Positions 9,504 to 19,785 of a DNA stretch of 36,872 nt are shown piece by piece (within the stretch, counting starts at the first letter, position 1; every line of letters begins with the position of its first letter). The stretch is from Zygnema cylindricum. Its lineage: Eukaryota > Streptophyta > Zygnematophyceae > Zygnematales > Zygnemataceae. Position numbers and translations under genes: made by a program. Where the stretch lies: the NCBI GenBank assembly GCA_037447655.1, contig JBBHKE010000853.1:1-36872 (forward strand). Direction: 5' to 3'. The notes under the pieces were generated by a model, which had not been told where the DNA came from, did not search any database, and saw only the letters and a program-made list of their open reading frames with translations.

Positions 9504-10922
9504 TGTTGTTTTGGAAACCTTAAGTTCTCTCTATATCTTGCTGCTATGTTGCCATGCTGCGCTAAGTCTGACATCGCAGCTAGAAACCTTGAGCACTCTA
9601 CACTTGTTGTTGTGCTGCTATGGTGCTCTGATCTGACATCGCAGTTGCGATGCTCTAATATCACAGCTGCGCTGACAGATCATAGCACTCATAGCAGTTA
9701 TAGCAGTCATAGCAGCTATAGCAGTCTGCCCAAGAAAGGTGTTCTGAATATGAGTCCGTGGGCTATAGAGTATTTAATAGGGATAGGAATACTCTTCAGA
9801 CTGCTAGAAATATTCAGGTTAAAGAAGAGAGCAGATCGGTAGATGTTTTTGGTATGACAGATTTTGAAAAAGATTCCAAAATCAAAGAATAGGTTATTTT
9901 TGAAAGTGTTCCTCTCGCTTCTTCTAGTCCCACTTTGGACCCTCTGGCTGGTCCCCTTGTGGAGAATCATCCTCCTCCTCTAAGTCTGACATCGCAGCTA
10001 CAAACCTTGAGCACTCTACACTTGTTGCTGTGCTGCTATGGTGCTCTGATCTGACATCGCAGCTGCGCTGCTCTAATATCACAGCTGCGCTGACAGATCA
10101 TAGCAGTCAAAGCAGTCATAGCAGTCATAGCAGCTATAGCAGTCTGCACAAGAAAGGTGTTCTGCATATGAGTCTGTTTGTATGAAGATAAATTGACGGG
10201 AAAATGATTTAGTGAGTATGTAACTCGAAAGGGAGTACACAGATTCGGTGCACTTTAGGCACACGTGTCGGTCCGTGAGAAAGTCAAGTTTGGTTGTTCT
10301 AGAAGAAAAGGTACAGTTACATTTGAGGACCAAATTTATACGTGGAGGTTCATCTTCGGTGATGAAAGAATACGTGGAAAGCGGACGAAGTCCGCCGTCA
10401 TTTTTGGAAGAGAAGTATTGACTGTACCGTCATTTCAGCGGACGAACTTTAACCGCGTACTATTTCATTTCTAGCTGCTGTCTGATTGGTGGAAATAATT
10501 ATGTGCATTCGACGGTGGGATTTTTGTTAATGAAGAGTAGTGTACCATTTGACCACGCTAGTTGTAGTACGGTGTGATCAACCGTAGGCTCACTTGTACA
10601 TATAGGACTTAGATTACTTTAGGAAAAGTAGGATTGTTGTGTAGGAAATACTGCGAAGCAGTTTTTGGGTGTGTTTGAATTATAAGATCATTGTGATCTT
10701 TTGGCAAAACTTTGTGAAATTCTGCATGTGGGTTGTTTGGTGTATATTTTATATTGTGGGAAATTTGCAGGCTTAGCGTGTGTCTGGTTTGTTTAGGGCT
10801 TCATTGTGAAGTTGGTTGTTTGTGGGATTTCGTGAGAGTTTCCTCTTTGCACAATTTATTATCATGGCAACTGCCGGTGCTTCTTCATCTTCTTTAGTGG
10901 CACCAGCTGCCTCAAATCAACA
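9504..10922 (+). repeat. 3' terminal region of the copia element (recombinant LTR)
   Basis: 9504-9980 repeats the 5' end, including the integrase-tail piece (9756-9980). At 9981 the sequence jumps back to LTR sequence: 9981-10173 aligns without gaps to 7171-7363 with 10 mismatches in 193 bases, much more than the two in the 477-bp repeat, so it came from another family member or an older copy. 10174-10922 is not repeated in the window and ends CAACA at the target duplication. An open frame begins at 10864 (MATAGASSSSL), a composition often seen at copia gag starts, but no primer-binding site precedes it. A full LTR in the source family was probably about 1 kb (7112-7170 plus 9981-10922). Confidence 0.75.
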
Positions 10923-12300
10923 TATATGTCCCAAAAATAATTGTTCACTTTTAAGAAAGTTAGATTTTGACAATTTTCGATATAACTTTCTTTCCCTTAA
11001 CCTTTCCAACACTTTCCTTAGATGAATTACATGTTGTTCTTTAGATTCGCTGTAAATTAAAATATCATCTATAAACACTTGAACAAATTCATCTATAAAA
11101 TCAGAAAATGTTTGTTTCATTAATCTTTGATAAGTAGGTGGTGCATTCGCCAAACCAAATGGCATCACCATCCATTCAACATGACCGACTCTAGTTCTAA
11201 AAGCAGTTTTATCAACATCTTGAGTTCTAATTGGCACCTGATTAAAGCCACTACGCAGGTAAATCAAAGAAAATAATTTAGCGCCTTTCAAACGATCTAT
11301 CAAATCAGAAATTAAAGGTAACGGAAACTTATCCTTCACCGTAATCTTGTTCAGATTACGATAGTCGACACACTTCCTCAACGTTCCGTCCTTCTTTTTG
11401 ACAAAGAGAACAGGTGCTCCGTACAGTTACTTGCTGGGCTGAATATGTCCTTTCTCCAGAAGCTCCTTGATCTGTTTCTTTAACACCTCCTACTCAAAGA
11501 AGCTATGCTTCTAAATTCCTATAACAAATGATTACATCCATGTTCAAGGTTAATAATATGTTCCACATCTCAAGAAGGTGGCCTCCTTGAGGGTAAGTCA
11601 CTCGAGAAAACATCTCTAAATTCAATGATCAAATCTTTAAAAGAAGCATAAGATGTATTCATGTCACTTACAAAATCAGATTTCTGTTTTTCAAGAGTTT
11701 TAGTGGTGTATGATTTAGGAATAACATCAATGTTAGTGTTTTCTCCCCCCCTTTATCAGTAACTGCCTCAATTACTAATAACCAAAAAGCATGATTTGTT
11801 TTATCTTTTAATTGCTTTTTAAATTGTTTAGTCGAAATCAAACCTTCCACTCCCAACTTGGTTATGTTATTTATATGATTCCTATGCAACTTCTTCAAAG
11901 GTAATGCTTGTAAAACCTTCTAACCGTTTTTAGACTTCACTTTCAAGGTGTTAGTTTCCCAATTAATTTGAGGGTTATGTTCAGTTAACCAAGGCTTTCC
12001 CAGTATTAGCTACTCACTACCCAAATTCATTATTTCACGCACAACTTTCATTTTATGACCCTGGATATCAACTTCAATCGTGTCAGTTTGTAAATTTAAT
12101 GTGGACTTATTACCATTTGCCACCTGAACATGTAAAGGTTTTTCCCTTATGACAGTAGGAATTATATTTTCCTCAACAAACTTATGTGAAATAAAATTAT
12201 GTGTAGCACTTGAATCTACCATAACTCTCAATGGTTTTCCTTCCACTAAAGACTCAAAATCTGATCAAACTGTGTTTGGTGTCATCGTTAGTTAACTCTC
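10923..12300 (-). pseudogene. Gypsy protease and reverse transcriptase (broken)
   Basis: Read on the - strand, 12246-12010 holds the aspartic protease motif as DSSATHNFISHKF; the family has Asp-Ser/Thr-Gly, so the Gly codon (12208-12210) has become AGT by what looks like a single transition. 11430-10923 holds the RT palm: KKDGTLRKCVDYRNLNKI, VIPFGL-type MVMPFGLANAPPTYQRLM, and the catalytic QVFIDDILIYS with both aspartates intact, then LGHI at the copia insertion point. Stops and frameshifts separate the protease and RT blocks (around 11940-11900 and 11490). The frame continues at 7111-6420 beyond the copia element. Confidence 0.9.
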
Positions 12301-12499
12301 CTAACATAAGTCTTTTGTTAAAAGTTTCATCAGAATGATTGTTCAAACTATATAGTGTAGTTAGCATCATAATAAATTCAGCTCTCCAAGCCTTTCCATT
12401 CATTAGCTTGCCCTCCAAAGTTAACTCTTTAACCTCTGGATCTGGTCGACTCAACTGAGGACTTTCAGCTAGTCTTTTCTGTTTCCCACCTCTTTGGCT

Positions 12500-13784
12500 T
12501 CCTGTTCAGCTAGGTATAATGCAATATCTTCCTGAAGACCTTTATTGACATCAACTGTTTTAAGAGATCCCTTATCTGTACAGTCCTTGGCGTAATGATT
12601 TGGACCTCCACATTTAAAAAAATGACTTTCTTCTTTGGTTTGGTGCATTTACTGCTCAAATCTCCCTCCTCTCCACAGCTATAACAATTAATTTTCTTCA
12701 GTTGTGCACACTCAGATGCCCTATGACCTCTTTTTCTGACAAATAGTGCATAGGGGAATGGTAAAATTAGGTTTTTGAGCATTAATGCTTGGTTTAGGAC
12801 TCTTAATGTTGTCCCCTCTATTCTGAAATTTATTTCGTGCATTAACAGTCTGTCCACCCCTCTGATAACCCTTGAAGATATTCTGCCTATTAACCAAACC
12901 TGCATTCAAACCTTCTTCCTCAAATTCCTCCTCACCCTACTTTGATACTTTAGTGAAAATTCCCCTGAGTGATCGAGTTTCACGATTATACCCCAACTCA
13001 TCCTGTAATTCCAATGACTTATCTTGAAATTCGTTCAAATTAACAATTTTTTGATGTTTCAGTTCTGATTTCAGTATGGGATTCAAATAGTTCAAGAAAT
13101 GCAACCTAGCCATTTCATCAGTCAAACTTATGATATGAATGTTGGATGAGTCAAATTCCACAATATAATCTTTCACAGATCCAGTTTGCTTACAGTTCAA
13201 CCACTTTTCTTCCATTCTGGATTAATAAGTGACAAACAAGAAACGCGATTTGATCGCGGTTTTAAGAGTTTCCCAATCATCATTATCAATAATCAAATTA
13301 GACCTTTTCTGAGTGTAATACCAAATTTGAGCATCACCATTCAGACAGCTAACAGCAAAAGAAGTGTGATCATCATGATCACAGTTTCTATATTCCAAAT
13401 AATACTCCATATCAAAAATCCAAGCATCTAACTCTTCAATCTTCTTATCATCAAATGATGGTGCTTCATTGATAGACAATTTCAGATCCCTTATCTTTTT
13501 AGGTCTATCGTGATTATCTTCTCTAAAACTGGCATTTCTCTTACTACTCTCACCCTTTTGGTCATTAACGTCATTTATGGTGTGAATTAAATTAATTAGC
13601 TCATCCATTTTTTGATTTGAAACATTTCCATTTTCCTTAACATCCTTCAATTCGCTTTTCAACTCATAAGTTGTTTCATCTACAACATCAGCATGATTAA
13701 TAAATCTTTTGACCAATTTATACTACATTTGTTCAAAACATTCAAGGCATTCTCCATTTCACGTTTCCATGCCAAATTTGCCAT
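12500..13784 (-). pseudogene. Gypsy gag (broken)
   Basis: The likely start is ATG at 13784 (MANLAWKREM). The frame shifts near 13700, 13218, 12930 and 12740, so gag is spread over 13716-13222, 13215-12937 and 12905-12510. 13500-13220 resembles the retrotransposon gag domain (KIEELDAWIFDMEYYLEY.. FAVSCLNGDAQIWYY). Near the C-terminus there are three CCHC zinc knuckles, all damaged: CTICQKK / GHRASEC split by a frameshift, CYSCGEEGDLSSKC with Asp in place of His, and FFKCGGPNHYAKDC with Phe in place of the first Cys. Gag would form the particle and bind element RNA. Confidence 0.85.
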
Positions 13785-14549
13785 TATAACAAAAAATGAA
13801 ACAAAAGAAAGATAGAATATAATTTCCCAAATAAATTTGCTGCAGGTTTGAAGTCCTCTGATTGCTCCAATCCTAAATTTCTTCTCCTTAACAAATCCTT
13901 TGAAAAAGATCAAAATATGAGAAATCAATAAGACATTGAAAGTAACTTAGTGCAAATTCAATTCTTCAATTTCCCAAACATTGATGCAAAAAGGTAAAAA
14001 TTTCCCCACAAATTTTGCAACAGCAAAAATGAAAGCTCTTAACTGTAAGGTTCAACCATAAATTTTGCAACAACAAAATTGAAAAGTTCTCAAAGGTAAC
14101 AATTTAGGGTTTGAAAAGTTTTTAGTCATTTTTGGACTCCTCTACTCTCGAAGAAGTAAAGTGCTTCACTTTCCTTCTCCACCATCAGCAAATTTCCCAT
14201 TTCCCACTACATCATGATCTTTTTGTTCTCTAATCCTCACATCCTCACCCTCCATTGCTTGAAGACCTCCCTCTACACATGAATCATTGCTAGGAGAAGG
14301 CAAGTTTGTTTGGCCTCTAGGTAATTGGAGTGAGTTTTAGCGGTGGCTACACTACCCACCCCGCCTTAGTCCTTAGCACTTGAGCACGCCCCACATCTAC
14401 CTAGTGGCCGCTGGCAGTGTGATCACTCAGTTTTCCTCCAATCCCCTACCATTTCACATTGTGGTTCTACCGACATAGGTTATAGCACCCTTATCGGTCA
14501 AGGCAGTCAATATTCGAGTGAGCAAACTTCTCTTTGGTTTCTAACCAAA

Positions 14550-14561
14550 GCTTTTAAACCA
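14550..14561 (-). other. Decayed primer-binding site of the gypsy element
   Basis: Two bases inside the 5' LTR, the - strand reads TGGTTTAAAAGC, 9 of 12 matches to TGGTATCAGAGC, the site that pairs with the 3' end of plant initiator tRNA-Met, and is followed by TTTGGTT as in many relatives. Location is exactly as expected for minus-strand priming. Confidence 0.65.
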
Positions 14562-14563
14562 TA

Positions 14564-15532
14564 TGTAATAGGATTTCTAACCTCTGAAAAAATCTCATTA
14601 ATTCAATCAATTTCAACCACACATTCCACACATTGGAAAATACACATCAACATTAGAAAACACTCACATAAGGATTAACTTTAAATTAGAAGAAGCTTCA
14701 ATCCACATAACATTAGTTTGGTCTCTTGCCCTCGTGGCTCAACCCTTTTTATTAAAGTATTTTCCTCTACTCTCCACTCTTAATAATTACATCTCTTAAC
14801 TACTAATACACTACTTAGTTTGTAAGATATTTCAATGCCAAAATGCCAATTCTCCAATTTGGTTTTAATCGCTCAAGACCAAGATGAGTCGGAATTTGCA
14901 CAAATTTTTCCCTAAAGGAAAAGATGTCTACTCTCCTCTGACACTTCACTATTTATCCATCATCGCCCTGGACTCGCCAGGCCAGAGTCAACGCTCCGTT
15001 GAACAGGCTTTTACCTGGGCCAATCATTGATCAGCAAAGACTCGACTGACTAATGCAAAAGCGTGCGAAATCTCCCACTAACTACGTAGCATTTACTAAC
15101 TACTCAAACACTACAATTTCCTACGTAGCATTTACGTGCAAAAGTGCACGCAAATCGAAACGCGACTCCGCACGATCGTGCGTCGCGAATTTAACTTGCG
15201 AAACTACCTACGAAACTTACAAATTTGAATTATGACATTTCGTACTAAAAATCGTACGAAACGAACCATAATAGGTACCAAACCACTATTAGTACTTTAT
15301 ATAGACGTACGCCTTAAATTCCGCGACTACTTTGACCCTTAACCCGTTTCAATGTTACCCACCTATTATTTTGACCCCTAGCTGTCACCTAAATACACCC
15401 ATCGCTATATATTTCGAAATAGCACTCTAATTCGCGCGATTCTTTCACGGACGTCCACCAAATTTAGTACTCTATATTTATAACACCTAAATACCCCTTT
15501 ACAAACAAGTTCGATCTGTTGTTAGTGTTATA
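14564..15532 (-). repeat. 5' LTR of the gypsy element
   Basis: 969 bp, aligned full length with 3111-4908 minus the hAT insertion. It starts TGTAATA and ends GTTATA on the + strand, where the partner ends GTTACA, so the terminal CA has mutated to TA. It carries the unoccupied target ataatagg of the hAT element at 15268-15275. The internal leader 13785-14549 between gag and this LTR has no gene. Confidence 0.9.
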
Positions 15533-15537
15533 TCACA

Positions 15538-16419
15538 CTTGTAGAAAATCTTACACAAATTTCAAACGAATTTAAGCGACGGCGAAAGGTACAGTATTTG
15601 TTATTTTTTGTCTGTTTGCGTCCATCAAAGTACACAATTTGTTTAGTTTTGTCGCGTTTAGTTCAGAACAGATTTTTCCATTCTAAGGGTCTGGAAATTT
15701 TGATGCCATTTAACGAAATCCTGAGAAATCTCTGAGGGCGCCCCAACAAGTCGCACACGCCGCCTCTCTCACGCAGCCGCACATTCTCTCCTTTAAACTT
15801 CGCTATTCCTCATCCTTCCACCAAGCAGCTTTATGGTGACCGGCGGGAAGCTGGAGAAAACTTTTTTTGCCTAAACATAATGAAAACTCACAATTATCAT
15901 TGCTATTTTTTTTAACCCGGACAATGGCGAAATTTTATTATTATTGTTTTTATTTGTTTTTTCGTATTATCTTTTATTCTTTACACAATAATAGAAAAAT
16001 CAATGCATCCACTAGGAGTTAAAAAAAAAACTTAATTTTATGGTGATTATATCAAATATGGTATAGGTTTCCCTAATAGGGAGAGAGATTTAAAGCGCGC
16101 GGAAATTGCCAAAAAGGCAACCGTACAGGGAAGGCAACGTCAGCCTTTGACAACATCCATAGACAAAAGGTTGAAAAGGTAAATGTCTACAAATGTCACA
16201 CAAAATTATGCGACGTCAATGACCGTTTTTTAACAATTTGTGCGTCATCACAAATTGTAGACGTTGACAAACGTCACGGGCATTGTCAACGCATACAATC
16301 GTCACACCCTTAAGTATTTTTTTTTGTTACACATAGGGACACGTGAAATTCGGGTCCGCCGGATCAGCGCTAAAAAACAAAGTAATTCCCCTAAGTTTGA
16401 AGTACATAGAGACGCACCA
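15538..16419. other. Intergenic; inverted-repeat-rich, no gene seen
   Basis: No open frame of interest. A perfect 10-bp inverted repeat with a 6-base loop (acaatttgtg at 16233-16242, cacaaattgt at 16249-16258) is surrounded by short repeats of gtagacgt and gacgtc (16180-16310), similar words being found at 1385-1440 and in the R elements. This is probably decayed repeat sequence. Confidence 0.5.
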
Positions 16420-16422
16420 TTA

Positions 16423-17958
16423 GGGTGTGTGCCCATGTAATCAAAACTTTGAAATGGTACTTTGGATTTTTGCACAGATTTTACGGTGTACTTTTCAAAG
16501 TGTTCCTTTGTTAATCGTTACTTGCACCTTCATTACTTCAAATATGTGACAGTTGTAGACGTCTACAAAATGTGCGATAGAGTACGAAACGAAATGTAGA
16601 CGACTACGAAACTACGAAACTTCCTAAAATTGGTGACGTCTACAAAAAACGGCGACGGTTGTAGACGTCGAGGTTTTTGTGACGTTGTAAATGTTTAGGG
16701 TTTTGTGACATAGCGAAGTCATGCTACCATGTTGCTATAAACCAGGTTCGATCTGATGCTCACAAATACACTCACGAATCACAGCGGAAGCAAATAAAAA
16801 TAATTCACAATTTTATAGATCACACGAAAATTCAGCAAAACATAAATATATTTCACTGAAGCTTTTCTCACTTACAATATTTCCTCACTCACTCACTCAC
16901 TCAGATTGCTAACTCTGGTCACTGCCACTAATAATGAAAGGCTGCCACAAGTCGTTCCCTAAATACCTTCCAAGGTACCGACAACTCACTGCCACGAAAG
17001 CCCACTAAGAAACTGTCCAATACACGTCGCAGTCCACATGCGAACGTGCGTCGTACAAAACACATTGTCGCGCGGAACATTTCACGCCACGCCTAACATT
17101 TCACGAAGAACTGGAACTTCATGGCATGCAACCAACTAGCACTTAACACAAAATAACCGTACTAAAATGTTACACTACCGTATAGGACCAAACGATACCG
17201 ACGAAACTATAATACCGCAAATACAACTGAAACGTAACCAAACGTAAACTGAAACGTAACTTCGAACCAAACCAAGCGAACCGTACCTATAATACAACGC
17301 GAACAAAATTAATATTATATCAACCAAACCCGCCGATTCTCCCAATATTCTAACACATGTGACGTCATCAGCACGTAGATTCTCCGCCATGGCTTCTAGG
17401 TTTCTTTTTCTTATCTTTTATCATTCGATATGCCATCAAACTCAGACCAAAAATATATAAAAAAAGAAAATAAAACATCTTTCATTTGATACTTTTTTTG
17501 CTGCATCTCATGTATATAAGAGAGAAAGAGGAGCTGTCGAGTGAGAAAGAGGGTGAAAGACGAGGACGACGTAAACTTTTGCAAAGGACCCATGAATGAA
17601 AGTGGAGGTTTGAGACCCCAACGATTTTTTTTCTGTACATGCTTGTCATTTTCGTACATACATCCGCGTGACGAGCAGGGAAAAAAATAGCGTGTACTCT
17701 CCTTCGTGCAAAAATTTCGAAAACGTTTGACGCGTGCAATCCAGGTTTTCTATTCGTCAATAGGGTAGTATTTTGATTAAAATCAGGTCGCGATTTGATT
17801 CCAGTGTAAGTGTGAAGCTGAGCTGGAAGTAGGTTGCGATGTTAATAACGTCAAATTGCCGTACCTTCCAAGTTGGCATAATATTTTGTCGTTGCAAGTC
17901 CCATTTTCTGTGAAAACGACGGGAAAAAACCCTAACTTGAACACATGGGCACACACCC
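16423..17958 (-). mobile_element. Harbinger-like TIR element, family R, copy 2
   Basis: The ends are inverted: GGGTGTGTGCCCATGT on the left and its complement on the right. TTA lies on both sides (16420-16422, 17959-17961); a 3-bp TWA duplication is the mark of PIF/Harbinger elements. After removal of the solo LTR at 16733-17355 and its TSD the element is about 0.9 kb. The body matches the copy at 24342 onward in reverse orientation, including the landmarks gccatggc, a GAGAAAGAGG-type purine run and aaaggacccatgaatgaaagtgg. No transposase is encoded. The short open frames inside (17411-17760) are not conserved between copies. Confidence 0.8.
16733..17355 (-). repeat. Solo LTR, copia type
   Basis: This 623-bp segment reads TGTTAGAATATTGGG...TTTATAGCA on the - strand, with TG...CA ends, and is flanked by a perfect 5-bp duplication, catgt (16728-16732, 17356-17360). 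It interrupts the R element exactly where the copy at 24342 onward is continuous. No retrotransposon coding sequence is attached. A short CACT microsatellite lies near 16880. It belongs to a different family from the copia element at 7112-10922. Confidence 0.82.
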
Positions 17959-17961
17959 TTA

Positions 17962-18614
17962 TTCGTGACGAAAATAAATTCAATCCTTTGCGACGTAAAG
18001 ATGACGTTTGAAAGTCATAAATTTGACGTCAGCTGTACTCCGTATCATGCACATGTTTTTCTAGACTTATATAAATACCGCAGTTAGAACTATGCCATAG
18101 CGAATGAACCGACTTCTAGCTCAATATCAGGGATTCCGCGTGAATGCTACGGTTACCGTACGCTTGAATCCCCAAATACATGAATTGGATGGCCGACGAA
18201 GAAGAATACGGACTCCGGAATACCCGCTTCCAGTCTTTTCCTCGCGTCCCGTAGTTGGCCTGCGAACTCGGCAGTCGGGGGCACTCCGTTTCCTCGACGA
18301 GAACCCAAGGCCGGGGGGGATTTCCCATTCTCCACCACTCCAGAAGGCGCACAAAATGTGCAACGGTAACATGGAACTCCGTATCACTTCGACCACTACG
18401 CTATAACAATAGCACGGTACACTTTTGAGCCGCACACTCCCCCTTGAGTCCAAAGTTCGAAACGAATCCTCGCCCTCTCTTCTCACGTGCGAATTTCAAA
18501 GTTCCTACTGCTGTTTTGTACTGTTTCTCTCTAATTTTCCATATTCACTTGCTTCTTGCATTCTATCTAGTTTACTACTCTGCTTTGTCACTCAGTTTGC
18601 CATTACTCGCAGCC
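17962..18614 (+). promoter_or_regulatory. Probable promoter and leader of NdhS
   Basis: A TATA box (TATATAAATA, 18068-18077) lies 537 bp upstream of the ATG. 18100-18420 is distinctly more GC-rich than its surroundings and opens on both strands by chance (18104-18406 +, 18127-18486 -). 18490-18605 is pyrimidine-rich, as plant 5' leaders often are. If transcription starts from this TATA box, the leader would be about 500 bases or could contain an unrecognised leader intron. The R element ends only 100 bp upstream of the TATA box, so the compact promoter starts there. Confidence 0.5.
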
Positions 18615-19785
18615 ATGGCCTCTATGCTTAGTCTTTGTCAGAAAACGGCCGTATCGCGCTCTTTCTTCCTCGGAAGTCGCCTTACACAAGACGACATGAC
18701 TGCTGTATCCTCCGTACGTGTTCGGAGAGATGGTGGAGCTGTACGAGCTGAAGGATTTGATCTTGGTTCATTGTTAGGTGGGCGCGGTCTTAAAGGAGGG
18801 GAACCCGGGCTTAAGACCGATGCTGGACTGCAGAATCTTTTTAAAGACGAAGCAGTTCCTAAGGAAAAGAAGGGTAAAAAGGGCGTTTCGGACTTGGAAG
18901 CAGTCGATGTTGCTGTTGGCCCTTTCGATAAAGAGCTCTTAGGGCTTACCGGAGGATTTCCTGGAGGAGAGAAGGTACACTTGATTTATTTCGTTTGTTG
19001 ATGTTGATGTTGCTATATTGCAGTACATAGCTCATTCGTGCAGGTGTATAAAATGGAGGGAGGCTGATTGAGAAATGGCGAGAAATATAGATGCTCGTGC
19101 GAATGAGAACTGAGAGATGGTTATGTGTTGACATAGCTGTAATCAAAATAGATCAAATGGAAAGCATGGTTCGATGCAAAGCTAATAGATTACTTTTTCT
19201 GCTGCCTCCTGAGCTCCATGCTTGTTTATATGCGTTGATGGATCTGAAACTGGTCATGTACCGACAAACCATTTTTTTTGTGCGCAAAAGCCCAGTGAGA
19301 GTGTTCTGTCGATGAATCCTGTATGTTGCGCTTGCTGCATTGTGCATGTCTAGTTTTAACGGCATGTATACGTGATTCACAGATCTTAGAAATGCAGAAA
19401 TGTTTTTAAAATGTATTAATGCTTATTTGGTTTTAATGGTGTGCAGGGGTTAAGGCAATTTTTGTCCCGTTTTCCTCCACCAGCAAAGCTGTCAAGTGAG
19501 CTGTCAAAGACTCGTGACGCATTGGCTAGCCAAGTGACGGCAAAAGCGTCGCCTGTCTCTCCTCCTCTTTTTATGCCCGGAATGACTGTTCGCGTGATCA
19601 ACTCTCGCGACTCCTACTATATGTTCACGGGAATTGTACAGCGCGTCACAGACGGACGTGTAGGCGTGCTTTTTGAAGGGGGTAACTGGGACAAGCTTGT
19701 CACGTTCGACCTCTCAGACTTAGAGAAAACTCAAAAGGGTCCACCAATGTCCAACCCGAAGTCAGCTGTGCTGGAGGTGCAATAA
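18615..19785 (+). CDS. NdhS: NAD(P)H-quinone oxidoreductase subunit S, chloroplastic (two exons)
   Basis: Exon 1 is 18615-18974, exon 2 is 19447-19785 (stop TAA 19783-19785), with a 472-bp phase-0 GT-AG intron; the product has 232 residues, normal for the family. Residues 1 to about 45 are rich in Ser, Arg and Ala and look like a chloroplast transit peptide. [18 protein letters not shown] (48-65) and [15 protein letters not shown] (108-122) are family-conserved blocks. Residues 163-212 form the SH3-like fold ([35 protein letters not shown]), followed by the conserved [14 protein letters not shown] tail (217-230). From what is known of NdhS/CRR31, it sits on the stromal side of the chloroplast NDH complex and binds reduced ferredoxin for photosystem I cyclic electron flow. 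ATG 18615 (gcagccATGGCC) was chosen because the upstream ATG at 18444 would add a non-conserved, non-transit-like stretch. Family recognised from memory; not tested by search. Confidence 0.9.

Larger units (their letters stand above)
7112..10922 (+). mobile_element. Rearranged Ty1/copia element inserted in the gypsy RT
   Basis: The unit starts TGTTGTTTTGG and ends CAAATCAACA (inverted copy TGTTGATTTG), as copia LTRs do. It is flanked by a 5-bp target duplication, tatat (7107-7111, 10923-10927), and its removal restores the gypsy frame LGHI-VSGEG. It encodes the end of integrase, a proline-rich hinge, reverse transcriptase and RNase H on the + strand. Gag, protease, most of integrase and the primer-binding site are missing. 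A 477-bp direct repeat (7112-7588 and 9504-9980) has only two mismatches, so insertion was recent. The 3' end (9504-10922, 1419 bp) is longer than the 5' repeat because it also contains a second, diverged copy of LTR sequence (9981-10173) and an extra 750 bp. It must depend on proteins from another element. Confidence 0.88.
3111..15532 (-). mobile_element. Ty3/gypsy LTR retrotransposon, full-length but dead, with nested insertions
   Basis: Two LTRs (3111-4908 and 14564-15532) bound an internal region coding on the - strand for gag, protease, reverse transcriptase, RNase H and integrase in that order, which is the Ty3/gypsy (Metaviridae) order. The whole unit is flanked by a perfect 5-bp target duplication, tcaca, at 3106-3110 and 15533-15537. 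A decayed primer-binding site lies beside the right (5') LTR and a polypurine tract beside the left (3') LTR. The LTRs differ at many positions, so the insertion is old. Coding regions carry several frameshifts, stops and lost catalytic residues. Two later insertions are nested in it: a hAT-like element (3825-4643) and a copia derivative (7112-10922). Removing both leaves a conventional element of about 7.8 kb. Confidence 0.93.

Noticed and set aside
5034-13784. Endogenous plant pararetrovirus
   Set aside because: The region has LTRs with target duplication, an integrase and the protease-RT-RNase H-integrase order; no movement protein or coat domain of a pararetrovirus is seen. Ty3/gypsy fits.
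18127-18486. 119-codon frame on the - strand upstream of NdhS
   Set aside because: No family resemblance, and both strands are open because of local base composition; it overlaps the NdhS leader.
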